The notes beneath the pieces were generated by a model. The model was not told the DNA's origin. It made no database searches and worked only from the letters and a program-made list of their open reading frames with translations. Below, piece by piece: positions 36,630-45,942 of a stretch of 64,000 bases of DNA. The position numbers and the translations under genes were made by a program. Every line of letters starts with the position of its first letter. Position 1 is the first letter of the stretch. The DNA is from Streptomyces rimosus subsp. rimosus (GTDB lineage Bacteria; Actinomycetota; Actinomycetes; Streptomycetales; Streptomycetaceae): assembly GCF_000720725.1 (NCBI RefSeq), contig NZ_JOCQ01000035.1, forward strand, positions 14,794 to 78,793. The letters run 5' to 3'.

Positions 36630-37778
36630 ATGCAGACGAGGGCGCGGAGTTCCACGGTCGCTGCCGGTTCCCGGCCGGAGGGCGGCGACGCGCCCGGTCC
36701 GGTGCCCGCCGGTGCCCCGGACCTCACCGGTGCCGGGCTCGACCCGGACGACCTGCCCGACGGCCTGGTCGTCGCCGACGAGAGCGGCCGGGTCATCTGC
36801 TTCAACGCCGCCGCGGCCCGGATCACCGCCATCGACCCGCACGACGCGCTGGGCCGGCCGCTGGAGAAGGCGCTGCCGCTCCAGGACATCGAGGGCCGCC
36901 GCTGGTGGCAGCTGACCGACCCGTACGGCGGCCTGGCCATCCGCAACGGCCAGCCGGAGCGCAACCTGCTGCTCGGCGGCCGCGAGGTGCTGGTCTCCGC
37001 GCGCTACGTCCGTACCCGCCCCGCCGGTCCCGTCCGGCGCCTGGTCGTCGCGTTACGCGGCACCGAGGCGCGGCGCCGTACCGAACTGAGCCACGCCGAG
37101 CTGATCGCCACCGTCGCCCACGAGCTGCGCTCGCCGCTGACCTCCGTCAAGGGCTTCACCGCCACCCTGCTGCAGAAGTGGGAGCGCTTCACCGACGACC
37201 AGAAGCGCCTGATGCTGGAGACCGTGGACGCGGACGCCAACCGCGTCACCCGGCTCATCGCCGAGCTGCTGGACATCTCCCGGATCGACTCCGGCCGCCT
37301 GGAGGTGCGGCGGCAGCGGGTGGACATGGTCGCCGCCGTACGCCGGCACGTGCAGGCGCAGACGACGGCGGGCCAGCTGCCGGACCGCTTCCTGATCCGC
37401 ATGGTCGAGCCGCTGCCCGATCTGTGGGCCGACCCGGACAAGATCGACCAGGTGCTGGGAAACCTGCTGGAAAATGCGGTGCGCCACGGTGAGGGAACCG
37501 TCACCATCGAGGTGGCACCGGCATCGGACGTCTCCGGAGCGGAAGGGACGAGCGTCACCGTGAGCGACGAGGGCCCCGGCATCCCCGAGGAGTCGATGAG
37601 CCGCGTCTTCACCCGTTTCTGGCGGGGCAGCAAGCGCGGCGGCACCGGCCTGGGCCTGTACATCGTCAAGGGCATCGTCGAGGCCCACGGCGGCGCGATC
37701 ACGGTCGGCCGCGCCCCGGCCGGCGGCGCCCGGTTCCGATTTATCCTGCCCGTCGGGACGCCCGCCTTCATGGCGTGA
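36630..37778 (+). CDS. PAS-domain sensor histidine kinase, orphan
   Basis: The protein is 382 residues and soluble. A PAS-like domain at residues about 40-150 (VVADESGRVICFNAAAARITA) is followed by HisKA with the phosphorylated His in ATVAHELRSPLTSVKGF and a HATPase with N box LLENAVRHG, DEGPGIPEE and GTGLGLYIVKGIVEAHGG. No response regulator is adjacent, so its partner is elsewhere. It has no membrane segment, so it senses an internal signal. ATG 36630 has GGGAGG upstream. It precedes pheST. Confidence 0.9.
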   Translation: MQTRARSSTVAAGSRPEGGDAPGPVPAGAPDLTGAGLDPDDLPDGLVVADESGRVICFNAAAARITAIDPHDALGRPLEKALPLQDIEGRRWWQLTDPYGGLAIRNGQPERNLLLGGREVLVSARYVRTRPAGPVRRLVVALRGTEARRRTELSHAELIATVAHELRSPLTSVKGFTATLLQKWERFTDDQKRLMLETVDADANRVTRLIAELLDISRIDSGRLEVRRQRVDMVAAVRRHVQAQTTAGQLPDRFLIRMVEPLPDLWADPDKIDQVLGNLLENAVRHGEGTVTIEVAPASDVSGAEGTSVTVSDEGPGIPEESMSRVFTRFWRGSKRGGTGLGLYIVKGIVEAHGGAITVGRAPAGGARFRFILPVGTPAFMA

Positions 37779-37919
37779 GCGGCGCCCGGCGGGCCCACCC
37801 CCGTCGGGGCTCGGATGAGGCGCGGCTGCCCTGCCCCGTAGACTGCACCTTTGGCACCTTTGGCACTGCACACGTCGGGGGCAAGCCGCGCGCCAAGCCC
37901 ATCGGAAGCACGGGAAGAG

Positions 37920-39044
37920 ATGTCCGCACCCAATAAGTCGTACGACCCGGTCGAGGTCGAGGCCCTGAAACCGGAAGAGATCGCCCGCATGCGGGACGAG
38001 GCGCTCGCCGCCATCGCCGCCGCCGGTGACCTCCAGGAGCTGCACGAGGTGAAGGTCGCGCAGACCGGCGGCACCTCGCCGCTGGCGCTGGCCAACCGCG
38101 AGATCGGCGCGCTGCCGCCGCAGGCCAAGGCCGAGGCCGGCAAGCGCGTCGGCCAGGCCCGCGGCCAGGTGAGCCAGGCGCTCAAGGCCCGCCAGGAAGA
38201 GCTGGAGGCGGAGCGGGACGCCCGGGTGCTGGTCGAGGAGGCGGTGGACGTCACGCTGCCGCACGACCGCGTACGGGCCGGCGCCCGCCACCCGCTCACC
38301 ACCCTGTCCGAGCGGATCGAGGACGTCTTCGTGGCCATGGGCTACGAGGTCGCCGAGGGCCCCGAGGTCGAGTCGGAGTGGCTGAACTTCGACGCCCTGA
38401 ACATCGCCCCGGACCACCCGGCCCGCACGATGCAGGACACGTTCTTCGTGGAGAACGCCGCGGCCGGCGAGGACCAGTCGGGCGTCGTGCTGCGCACCCA
38501 CACCTCGCCGGTGCAGATCCGCACGATGCTCGACCGCGAGCCGCCGCTGTACGTGATCTGCCCGGGCCGCGTCTACCGCACGGACGAGCTGGACGCCACC
38601 CACACCCCGGTCTTCAACCAGGTCGAGCTGCTCGCCATCGACGAGGGCCTGACCATGGCGGACCTGCGGGGCACCCTCGACCACATGGTCAAGGCGCTGT
38701 TCGGCGACGACATCAAGACGCGGCTGCGGCCGAACTACTTCCCGTTCACCGAGCCGTCCGCCGAGCTGGACATGGTCTGCTACGTCTGCCGCGGCGCGTC
38801 CGTCGGCGACCCGCAGCGCCCCTGCCGCACCTGCTCCAGCGAGGGCTGGATCGAGCTGGGCGGCTGCGGCATGGTCAACCCGCGGGTGCTGACGGCCTGC
38901 GGCGTCGACCCGGAGAAGTACAGCGGATTCGCCTTCGGGTTCGGCATCGAGCGGATGCTGATGTTCCGCCACAACGTCGAGGACATGCGAGACATGGTCG
39001 AGGGTGACGTCCGGTTCACCCGGCCTTTCGGGATGGAGATCTGA
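37920..39044 (+). CDS. pheS: Phenylalanyl-tRNA synthetase alpha subunit
   Basis: The product is 374 residues, class II aminoacyl-tRNA synthetase. The N-terminal coiled coil is followed by the catalytic domain with motif 2 VICPGRVYRTDELDATHTPVFNQ (given here as key residues around VYR and FNQVE) and motif 3 FGFGIERMLMF. It works as an alpha2-beta2 tetramer with PheT. ATG 37920 has GGAAGAG before it. A TAGACT box at 37839-37844 may be its promoter. Its TGA overlaps the ATG of pheT. Confidence 0.97.
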   Translation: MSAPNKSYDPVEVEALKPEEIARMRDEALAAIAAAGDLQELHEVKVAQTGGTSPLALANREIGALPPQAKAEAGKRVGQARGQVSQALKARQEELEAERDARVLVEEAVDVTLPHDRVRAGARHPLTTLSERIEDVFVAMGYEVAEGPEVESEWLNFDALNIAPDHPARTMQDTFFVENAAAGEDQSGVVLRTHTSPVQIRTMLDREPPLYVICPGRVYRTDELDATHTPVFNQVELLAIDEGLTMADLRGTLDHMVKALFGDDIKTRLRPNYFPFTEPSAELDMVCYVCRGASVGDPQRPCRTCSSEGWIELGGCGMVNPRVLTACGVDPEKYSGFAFGFGIERMLMFRHNVEDMRDMVEGDVRFTRPFGMEI

Positions 39045-41572
39045 TGCGGGTCCCGCTTTCTTGGCTGCGGGAATACGTCGACCTGCCGGCCGGTGAGTCC
39101 GGCCGCGACGTACAGGCCAAACTCGTCGCCACCGGCCTGGAGGTCGAGACCGTCGAGCAGCTCGGCGCCGGTCTCAAGGGCCCGCTGGTCGTCGGCCAGG
39201 TGCTGACCATCGAGGAGCTGGAGGGCTTCAAGAAGCCGATCCGCTTCTGCACGGTGGACGTCGGCCAGGCCAACGGCACCGGCGAGCCCCAGGAGATCGT
39301 CTGCGGCGCGCGCAACTTCGCCGTCGGCGACAAGGTCGTCGTGGTGCTGCCCGGCGCCGTGCTGCCCGGCGACTTCAAGATCGCCGCGCGCAAGACGTAC
39401 GGCAAGGTCTCGCACGGCATGATCTGCTCGGGCGACGAGCTGGGCATGGGCGACGACGGCAGCGGCGGGATCATCGTGCTGCCGCCGGAGTACGAGCCCG
39501 GCACCGACGCCATCGAGCTGCTCCAGCTCGTCGACGAGGTCCTGGACATCGCCGTCACCGCCAACCGCGGCGACTGCCTGTCCATGCGCGGCATCGCCCG
39601 CGAGGCCGCCATCGCCTACGGGCTGCCGCTGCGCGACCCCGCGCTGCTGGACGTGCCGCCGCCGAACTCCTTCGGCTACCCGGTCAAGGTCGCCGACCCG
39701 CTCGGCTGCGACCGCTTCACCGCCCGTACGGTCGTCGGCCTGAACCCGGAGGCGCGCTCGCCGATCTGGCTCCAGCGCCGCCTGCAGAAGGCCGGCATGC
39801 GGCCCGTCTCGCTCGCCGTCGACGTCACCAACTACGTGATGCTGGAGCTGGGCCAGCCGCTGCACGCCTACGACCGCTCCCGTGTGGAGGGGACGATCGG
39901 CGTGCGCCGCGCCGAGGCCGGCGAGAAGCTGACCACCCTGGACGGCACGAAGCGCGTGCTGGACGCCGAGGACCTGGTCATCACCGACAACCGCGGTGTG
40001 ATCGGCCTGGCCGGTGTGATGGGCGGCGCCAACACCGAGATCGCCGACCCGGTGGCGGACCCGGAGACCGGCGAGGTGCGCGGCACCACCGAGGTCGTCG
40101 TCGAGGCGGCGCACTTCGACGCGGTGTCCGTGGCCCGTACGGCCCGCCGCCACAAGCTGTCCTCCGAGGCGTCCAAGCGCTTCGAGCGCGGCGTGGACCC
40201 GCAGGCCGCGTCCGCCGCCGCGCAGCGCACCGTCGACCTGCTGGTGCTGCTCGCGGGCGGCACCGCCGAGGCCGGCGTCACCGAGGTCGTCGCGCCCAGC
40301 GCGCCGCGCACGATCACCGTGCGCGCGGACCACCCGGACCGCGTCGCGGGTGTCACGTACGGCCGTGAGACCGTCGTGCGCAGCCTCCAGCAGGTGGGCT
40401 GCGACGTGTACGGCCAGGACGAGCTGGTCGTGACGGTGCCGTCCTGGCGGCCCGACCTGACCGACCCGAACGACCTGGCCGAAGAGGTCATCCGCCTGGA
40501 GGGGTACGAGAACCTGCCCCTCACCCTGCCCCGGCCGCCCGCCGGGCGGGGCCTGACCGAGCGCCAGCGGCTGCACCGCCGCGTCGGCCGCGCGCTGGCC
40601 GGCGCCGGGTACGTCGAGGCACCGACCTACCCGTTCCTCGGCGAGGCCGTCCTCGACCAGCTCGGCCTGGAGGCGGACGACCCGCGCCGCCGGACCGTCA
40701 AGCTGGTCAACCCGCTCTCCGACGAGGAGCCCGCGCTCCGTACGACGCTGGTGCCGGGCCTGCTCGGCGCGCTGCGGCGCAACGACGGCCGCGGCTCGCA
40801 CGACCTCGCGCTCTTCGAGACCGGCCTGGTCTTCCGGCCGACCGGTGACGAGAAGCCGTCGGTGCGGCTTCCGGTGGACCGCCGGCCGACCGACGAGGAG
40901 ATCGCCGCACTGGACGCCGCGCTGCCCGAGCAGCCGCGCCGCGCCGCGGTGGTGCTCACCGGCGCCCGCGAGCAGGCCGGCTGGTGGGGCAAGGGCCGTC
41001 CGGCCGACTGGGCGGACGCGATCGAGGCGGGCCGGATCGTGGCGCGCGAGGCCGGGGTCGAGCTGATCGTGCGCCAGGACCAGCACGCGCCCTGGCACCC
41101 GGGCCGCTGCGCGGCGCTGCTCGCCGTGATCGACGGCGAGGAGGTGCTCGTCGGCAACGCCGGTGAGCTGCACCCGCGCGTCATCAAGGCGCTCGGCCTG
41201 CCGGAGCGCACCTGCGCGATGGAGATCGACCTGGACCGCCTCCAGCGGGCCGGTGGCGGTGTGATCCAGGCGCCGCGGATCTCCACCTACCCGGTCGCCA
41301 CCCAGGACGTCGCGCTGATCGTGGACGCGTCGGTCCCGGCCGCCGAGGTGGCGGGCGCGCTCCGCTCCGGCGCGGGCGACCTGCTCGAATCGCTGCGGCT
41401 GTTCGACGTGTTCACCGGCGAGCAGGTGGGCGAGGGCAAGAAGTCCCTGGCCTACGCGCTGCGCTTCCGCGCGCCGGACCGCACGCTGACCGCCGACGAG
41501 GCGTCCGCGGCGCGGGACGCGGCGGTCGCCGTCGCGGTCGAGCGGACGGGCGCGGTGCTGCGCGGCGCGTAA
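39044..41572 (+). CDS. pheT: Phenylalanyl-tRNA synthetase beta subunit
   Basis: This is an 842-residue protein with the usual order: an EMAP-like tRNA-binding domain (residues about 40-150, CGARNFAVGDKVVVVLPG), the B3/B4 editing domain, B5, a catalytic-like core and a C-terminal ferredoxin-fold anticodon-binding domain ending with the DLLESLRLFDVF block. It pairs with PheS. ATG 39044 overlaps the pheS stop by one base, so the two are coupled. A long terminator follows. Confidence 0.97.
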   Translation: MRVPLSWLREYVDLPAGESGRDVQAKLVATGLEVETVEQLGAGLKGPLVVGQVLTIEELEGFKKPIRFCTVDVGQANGTGEPQEIVCGARNFAVGDKVVVVLPGAVLPGDFKIAARKTYGKVSHGMICSGDELGMGDDGSGGIIVLPPEYEPGTDAIELLQLVDEVLDIAVTANRGDCLSMRGIAREAAIAYGLPLRDPALLDVPPPNSFGYPVKVADPLGCDRFTARTVVGLNPEARSPIWLQRRLQKAGMRPVSLAVDVTNYVMLELGQPLHAYDRSRVEGTIGVRRAEAGEKLTTLDGTKRVLDAEDLVITDNRGVIGLAGVMGGANTEIADPVADPETGEVRGTTEVVVEAAHFDAVSVARTARRHKLSSEASKRFERGVDPQAASAAAQRTVDLLVLLAGGTAEAGVTEVVAPSAPRTITVRADHPDRVAGVTYGRETVVRSLQQVGCDVYGQDELVVTVPSWRPDLTDPNDLAEEVIRLEGYENLPLTLPRPPAGRGLTERQRLHRRVGRALAGAGYVEAPTYPFLGEAVLDQLGLEADDPRRRTVKLVNPLSDEEPALRTTLVPGLLGALRRNDGRGSHDLALFETGLVFRPTGDEKPSVRLPVDRRPTDEEIAALDAALPEQPRRAAVVLTGAREQAGWWGKGRPADWADAIEAGRIVAREAGVELIVRQDQHAPWHPGRCAALLAVIDGEEVLVGNAGELHPRVIKALGLPERTCAMEIDLDRLQRAGGGVIQAPRISTYPVATQDVALIVDASVPAAEVAGALRSGAGDLLESLRLFDVFTGEQVGEGKKSLAYALRFRAPDRTLTADEASAARDAAVAVAVERTGAVLRGA

Positions 41573-41593
41573 GCACGCGTACCGCTTCTCCCA

Positions 41594-41636
41594 CCGGGGC
41601 CCGGGGACGAACCGACGGTTCATCCCCGGGCCCCGG
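41594..41636 (+). terminator. Terminator of pheST
   Basis: The perfect 14-bp stem CCGGGGCCCGGGGA (41594-41607) / TCCCCGGGCCCCGG (41623-41636) encloses a further 5-bp stem GAACC/GGTTC. It lies 21 bp after pheT. Confidence 0.85.
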
Positions 41637-41809
41637 CGCGTTTCCCTGGAGGTCACCCGTTCGGGTGAGATCAGCGCGCAAAGTGTCCGTCCGGCCACGC
41701 CGGGTCGCAAGAATCGTGCGCGACGATGCGGCTCGCTCACACAACTGGTTCCGCCGCGGGGAAGAGGGCCGGGCCGACCGCCTCGATGGTTGCTGGGGGG
41801 AGCATCGGC

Positions 41810-43036
41810 ATGATCCGAACCTGGGCGCGGCGGAGCGGCACACCCGTGTGTGCCGCACGGGCCCGGCGGGCGCTCGTCCTCGTGCTGCCCGGCCTGTGGG
41901 TCCTCGGCGTACTGGTCTGGGAGTGGTGCACCGCCGCCGACGGCCAGTTCCTCCAGCTCCTCGCCGCGGCCCCCGCCATCGCCTGTGCCGGCACCGGCCG
42001 GCGCCAGTGCGTGGTGCTCGGCGGCCTGTGCGCGCTGCTCGCCCTGCTGCCCCTGGGCACGGGGGATCCGGGTGCCCACGCCCTCGCCCGTATCGGCACC
42101 TGCTGCGCCGTCCTCGTCGTCGTGGCCGCCAGCTATCTGACCGCGGGCCGGCGGCTGCGCCTGCTGCGGGAGCTGGAGCGTACGAAGGAAGTGGCCACCG
42201 CCGCGCAGCGGGTGTTGCTGCGTCCGCTGCCCGCGCGCGTGGACGGCATCGTGGTCGCGGCCGACCACCTTGCGGCGGACGAGACCGCCACCGTCGGCGG
42301 CGATCTGTACGACGTCGTGTCGACGCGCCACGGCGTACGGGTCGTCATCGGCGATGTGCGCGGCCACGGCATCGGCGCGCTGGGCACGGTCGCCGCCGTG
42401 CTCGGCAGCTTCCGCGAGGCGGCCCACGACGAACCGGACCTGGGCGCGGTGCTCCGGCGTCTGGAGCGTGCCCTGCAGCGGCACCTGCGGGAGCGGGCGC
42501 GCGCGGAGCACCCGGCGTCGGGCGGCGGCGAGCCGGACAACCCGCTGTCCGAGGAGTTCGTGACGGTGCTGCTCGTGGAGATCGGCCGGGACGGCGCCGT
42601 ACGCACCCTCAACTGCGGGCACCCGTGGCCGTACCGCCTCAGCCGGCGGGGCGCGCTGCCGGACGCGCCCGGCGAGCCGATGCCGCCGCTGGGCCTCTTC
42701 CCGCTGCCCGCCGACCTGCCGGTGGTGACCTGCCCGCCGCTGCTGCCCGGCCAGGCGATCTTCCTGCACACGGACGGGGCGACCGACGCGCGGGACGCCC
42801 ACGGCACGTTCTTCCCGCTACCGCGGGCGCTGGACGACACGGTCCGCTCGGTCCGCGACTGCCGCCCCGCCCGCGTCGTCCAAGACCTGCGGGCCGCGCT
42901 GCTGCGGCATGTCGGCGGGCGGCTGTCCGACGATGTGGCGCTGCTGGTGCTGTGCAACGACCGCTGGCGGGTACCCGCCCAGGCGGACGCGGCCCCCTCG
43001 GCGCGCGGGCGTGTCCGGGCGGGCCGGGCGGAGTGA
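41810..43036 (+). CDS. Membrane-anchored PP2C/SpoIIE-type phosphatase
   Basis: The protein is about 408 residues. The N-terminal half has several membrane helices (ALVLVLPGLWVLGVLVWEW and two more), then a short coiled linker and a PP2C domain: metal-binding Asp in GGDLYDVV and VVIGDVRGHGIGALG, later FLHTDGATDARD and SDDVALLVL. Such proteins dephosphorylate anti-sigma antagonists or signal to development genes. ATG 41810 is chosen because GGGGGGAG lies seven bases upstream; ATG 41786 and 41726 lack this. It ends just before the palindrome that precedes the TPR regulator. Confidence 0.85.
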   Translation: MIRTWARRSGTPVCAARARRALVLVLPGLWVLGVLVWEWCTAADGQFLQLLAAAPAIACAGTGRRQCVVLGGLCALLALLPLGTGDPGAHALARIGTCCAVLVVVAASYLTAGRRLRLLRELERTKEVATAAQRVLLRPLPARVDGIVVAADHLAADETATVGGDLYDVVSTRHGVRVVIGDVRGHGIGALGTVAAVLGSFREAAHDEPDLGAVLRRLERALQRHLRERARAEHPASGGGEPDNPLSEEFVTVLLVEIGRDGAVRTLNCGHPWPYRLSRRGALPDAPGEPMPPLGLFPLPADLPVVTCPPLLPGQAIFLHTDGATDARDAHGTFFPLPRALDDTVRSVRDCRPARVVQDLRAALLRHVGGRLSDDVALLVLCNDRWRVPAQADAAPSARGRVRAGRAE

Positions 43037-43052
43037 AGGACGGCGCGGCCGG

Positions 43053-43069
43053 TTCACACCCCGTGTGAA
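43053..43069. promoter_or_regulatory. Palindromic operator candidate TTCACAC-CCC-GTGTGAA
   Basis: This is a 17-bp element with perfect 7-bp arms and a 3-bp spacer, in the 134-bp gap before the TPR regulator at 43171. A full copy recurs at 45555-45571 and a degenerate copy at 45504-45519, upstream of the lanthipeptide genes. That repetition makes a shared DNA-binding protein likely. Confidence 0.65.
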
Positions 43070-43170
43070 GGGCGCTTCATTACGCTGATCCCAAGGGGTA
43101 GTTGAGTCGACAAATCTACGGGCGGTCGTCCCGGCCGGGGGGGGCGGGGCGGCGCCCTCGGGAGGGCACC

Positions 43171-44508
43171 ATGGAGCCCAACAGCCTGCTCGACGCGATT
43201 CTCGACGAGGCGGGCATCTCGCACGCGGGTCTGGCCCTGCACGTCAACCAGCTCGGCCGGCAGCGCGGGCTGGCACTGCGCTACGAACACACGGCGGTGG
43301 CCCGCTGGCTGAAGGGGCAGCGGCCACGGGGCCAGGTACCCGACCTGATCTGCGAGGTCCTCAGCGAGCGGCTGCACCGGGCCGTGGGGCTCGACGACAT
43401 CGGGCTGAGCCGGCCGGGAGTGCGCCGCGTCCCGGACACCCCGCTCTCCGGATTCGTGGAACGCGCCACCGCGCTGTGGCGCTCCGACGAACAGCAGCGG
43501 CCGCACGTCCTGTCGGCCCCCGCCCTCACCGGCACCTCCGCGGTCATCCCCGTATGGGAGTGGGAGAACCCGCCCGAGGACGCCGACGTGTCCCGGGACG
43601 GCCTGACCCGGGTGTCCATGGCGGACATCGAAATGCTCCGCGCGGCGCGTACGCACTACGAGCAGATGTACCGGAAGGCGGGTGGTATCGCGACGAGAAC
43701 GCGGGTCGTCGGGTTCCTCAACACCGAGGCGGCACCGCTGCTGCGCGGCAGCTACACCGATGCGACGGGGCGTCAGCTCCACCGGGCGACCGGCGGGCTG
43801 GTGGCCGTCGCGGGAATCTGTGCGTACGACTCGGACGCCCTCGGGCTGGCCCAGCGCTACTTCCATCAGGCGCTGCGGCTGGCCAAGGCGAGCGGGGACC
43901 GGGGGCTCGGCGCGTACATCATCGCGCTGCTGGTCAACCAGTCCCTGTTCGTACGGGAGTACCGCCAGGCGGTCGCGTTCGCGGAGGCGGCCCTGCGCAC
44001 GGCGGGGCCGCAGATCACCCCGGCGCTCGCGGCGGACCTCTACGCGATGCAGGCCAAGGCGTACGCACGTCTGGGGGACGGCGCGAGCGCGCTGTCCTGC
44101 ATCCGGCGTGCGGAGGCGGCGGCCGAGCGCATACGCCCTGGTCAGGAACCCGACGAAACGGATTACGTCCAGCCGGGCCTGGTGAACGTACAAGTGGCGG
44201 AGGCGCTGCTGAGCCTGGGGGACCTGCGGGCCGCCCGGGAACACGCGGACGCCGCCGTCGACACCCCCGCGCACGACCGGGGCCGGGTCCACCGGCTGGC
44301 CATGCTCACCCACATCGAGCTGCGCCAAGGGGACGCGGACCAGGCTGTGGCCAACGCCGCGCAGATGACCGAACAGGCGCGGGGAATGGAGTCGCAGCGG
44401 TTACGGGACCGGCTGCGGGCGGTGCGCGAGCATCTGTCCGAAACCGGAGGTACCGCCACCGAGGAGGCTGCCGATCTGATCGACGAGGCGCTGCGCGTTC
44501 CACTGTGA
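43171..44508 (+). CDS. NsdA-like TPR transcriptional regulator
   Basis: The product is 445 residues. The N-terminal 80 residues look like a Xre-type DNA-binding part (LNQLGRQRG-like, then VARWLKGQRPRGQVPDLICEVL). The rest is made of TPR-like helical pairs (ALGLAQRYFHQALRLAKASGD; DRGRVHRLAMLTHIELRQGD). Relatives such as NsdA repress antibiotic production and sporulation in Streptomyces; this one is only a family-level match. ATG 43171 has GGAGG six bases before it. A 17-bp palindrome lies 102 bp upstream, repeated near the lanthipeptide cluster. Confidence 0.75.
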   Translation: MEPNSLLDAILDEAGISHAGLALHVNQLGRQRGLALRYEHTAVARWLKGQRPRGQVPDLICEVLSERLHRAVGLDDIGLSRPGVRRVPDTPLSGFVERATALWRSDEQQRPHVLSAPALTGTSAVIPVWEWENPPEDADVSRDGLTRVSMADIEMLRAARTHYEQMYRKAGGIATRTRVVGFLNTEAAPLLRGSYTDATGRQLHRATGGLVAVAGICAYDSDALGLAQRYFHQALRLAKASGDRGLGAYIIALLVNQSLFVREYRQAVAFAEAALRTAGPQITPALAADLYAMQAKAYARLGDGASALSCIRRAEAAAERIRPGQEPDETDYVQPGLVNVQVAEALLSLGDLRAAREHADAAVDTPAHDRGRVHRLAMLTHIELRQGDADQAVANAAQMTEQARGMESQRLRDRLRAVREHLSETGGTATEEAADLIDEALRVPL

Positions 44509-44557
44509 GGCCGGCCCGTGTCACCTTGCCAGCCCAACGGCGGAAGGTGGCACATAC

Positions 44558-45088
44558 GTGCGATGGAAGAATCTCAGTGAGCAGACCGTGTACGAGAACC
44601 GCTGGTTCCGGGTCAACCTCGCCGATGTCGAACTCCCCGACGGCCGCCATCTGGATCACTTCCTGATCCGGTTGCGGCCCGTCGCCGTGGCCACAGTGGT
44701 CAACGAGGCCAACGAGGTGCTGCTGCTGTGGCGGCACCGCTTCATCACCGACACCTGGGGATGGGAGCTGGCCGCGGGGGTGGTCGAGGACGGCGAGGAC
44801 ATCGCCGCCGCGGCCGCCCGGGAGATGGAGGAGGAGACCGGGTGGCGCCCCGGCCCCCTCGAACACCTCCTTTCGGTGGAGCCGTCCAACGGCCTCACCG
44901 ACGCCCGGCACCACATCTTCTGGTCCGACCAGGGCGCCTTCGTGGGCCATCCCGAGGACGACTTCGAGTCCGACAAACGGGAGTGGGTCCCCCTGAAACT
45001 GGTACCCGACATGATCGCGCGAGGGGAGGTGCCGGCCGCCAATATGGCGGCCGCTCTGCTGTTGCTGCACCACATCAGGCTGGGGTGA
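44558..45088 (+). CDS. Nudix hydrolase
   Basis: This is a 176-residue protein with a complete Nudix box, GVVEDGEDIAAAAAREMEEETGW, given in pieces here: G-x5-E, then REMEEETG. The family hydrolyses nucleoside diphosphate derivatives such as ADP-ribose, and the size and context fit an ADP-ribose-type pyrophosphatase, but substrate is not shown. GTG 44558 follows the TPR gene by 49 bp on the same strand, so cotranscription is possible. Confidence 0.9.
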   Translation: MRWKNLSEQTVYENRWFRVNLADVELPDGRHLDHFLIRLRPVAVATVVNEANEVLLLWRHRFITDTWGWELAAGVVEDGEDIAAAAAREMEEETGWRPGPLEHLLSVEPSNGLTDARHHIFWSDQGAFVGHPEDDFESDKREWVPLKLVPDMIARGEVPAANMAAALLLLHHIRLG

Positions 45089-45130
45089 CCCGGGCCGCGG
45101 CGGCCGAGGCGCGCCGCGTACCCGCCGGCC

Positions 45131-45388
45131 TCAGCGCACCATCGCCTGCCATACGGCGATCGCCAGCGCCGCGAGCCCCGTGAGTGCGGCGATGGAGGGC
45201 AGCGGCCAGCGGCCGTGCTCCAACCGCGTGACGCGGGCCTGCAAGTCGCCCGCGTCACGTTCGGTCTGTTCGGACCGCTGGGCGAGCAGCGCCAGTTGGC
45301 CGTCGACACGGGCGGTCCGCACATCGAGGCAGCGTCTGAGCTCCGCCATATCGGTGGCGACGAGATCGGGTTCAGGGTGGGCGGTCAC
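45131..45388 (-). CDS. Small coiled-coil membrane protein
   Basis: The protein is 85 residues. A charged N-terminal helix (residues 12-55) with heptad-like Leu, Arg and Glu spacing is followed by one C-terminal membrane helix (SIAALTGLAALAIAVWQAM). The shape resembles small phage-like or haemolysin XhlA-type proteins, but it is too short to assign. GTG 45388 has GAGGAG seven bases upstream. It is divergent from the lanthipeptide locus, and the palindromes at 45504 and 45555 may sit in its promoter. Confidence 0.6.
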   Translation of the reverse strand: MTAHPEPDLVATDMAELRRCLDVRTARVDGQLALLAQRSEQTERDAGDLQARVTRLEHGRWPLPSIAALTGLAALAIAVWQAMVR

Positions 45389-45503
45389 GGTCCGCTCCTC
45401 ATTCCTTCCTTGGACGGGACTTCGTTGTCGATCCGCGCATCAGTCAACTGCCTCGGCACGGACGGCGGGAGCGTGTGCGGGACGAATATGCGGGTTGCCC
45501 GCG

Positions 45504-45571
45504 CACACCCCGTGTGAAGTAACCCGCCGTGACGGCCCCCGAGGGAGTGCGGACTTCACACGGGGTGTGAA
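45504..45571. repeat. Two further copies of the TTCACAC palindrome
   Basis: CACAC-CCC-GTGTGAA (45504-45519, left arm degenerate) and TTCACAC-GGG-GTGTGAA (45555-45571, both arms perfect) have centres about 51 bp apart, close to five turns of DNA. A half-site TTCACAC starts at 45594. They match the element at 43053 and probably bind the same regulator. Confidence 0.65.
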
Positions 45572-45810
45572 CCGCGCACCAGCACCGGGCCCGTTCACAC
45601 GGTCCCGACCATGGGCGCGAAGTTCGAAGCTGGTCTGCAACGGGGGCCGCTGCCGGTGGACGGGCGCCCATCGGCCGGTTGTCCGCCCGCCGTCTTTCCC
45701 CCGAGCGGCGGGCGGACCACAACGGGGGACGTCACTCACGGGGCGGGACGGCGGGCGGATCTTTCGTCCGGTGCATCCGGGTCATCCGGCCCGGGGCACG
45801 GTGGAGCAGG

Positions 45811-45856
45811 ACGGCGCGAGGGCCGCTTCCCAGCAGGGAAGCGGCCCTCGCGCCGT
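45811..45856. terminator. Perfect 21-bp hairpin upstream of lanA
   Basis: ACGGCGCGAGGGCCGCTTCCC-type left arm (45811-45831) pairs without mismatch with 45836-45856 around the loop AGCA. It lies 58 bp before the probable lanA promoter. It may stop read-through from either side or end an unseen transcript. Confidence 0.6.
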
Positions 45857-45913
45857 GCGCCGTGGAGCGCGGGCCGGCGCCCGCCGGACCAAGATCGATT
45901 GGGACAGGAGTGC

Positions 45914-45942
45914 TTGACGTGATCTGTGTGCTCAGATGGAAT
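45914..45942 (+). promoter_or_regulatory. Candidate lanA promoter
   Basis: TTGACG (45914-45919) and TGGAAT (45937-45942) are 17 bp apart. The start would fall near 45949, giving a leader of about 68 bases before the precursor gene. Confidence 0.5.

Noticed and set aside
38780..42802. A 1340-codon minus-strand open frame across pheT and the phosphatase gene
   Set aside because: It is a shadow of pheT and neighbours: composition is Arg/Ala/Gly/His-rich with no family motif, and the plus strand codes for well-known proteins.
45573..45810. Possible small gene ending before the 21-bp hairpin
   Set aside because: Several frames are open but none has a ribosome site, family motif or sensible composition.
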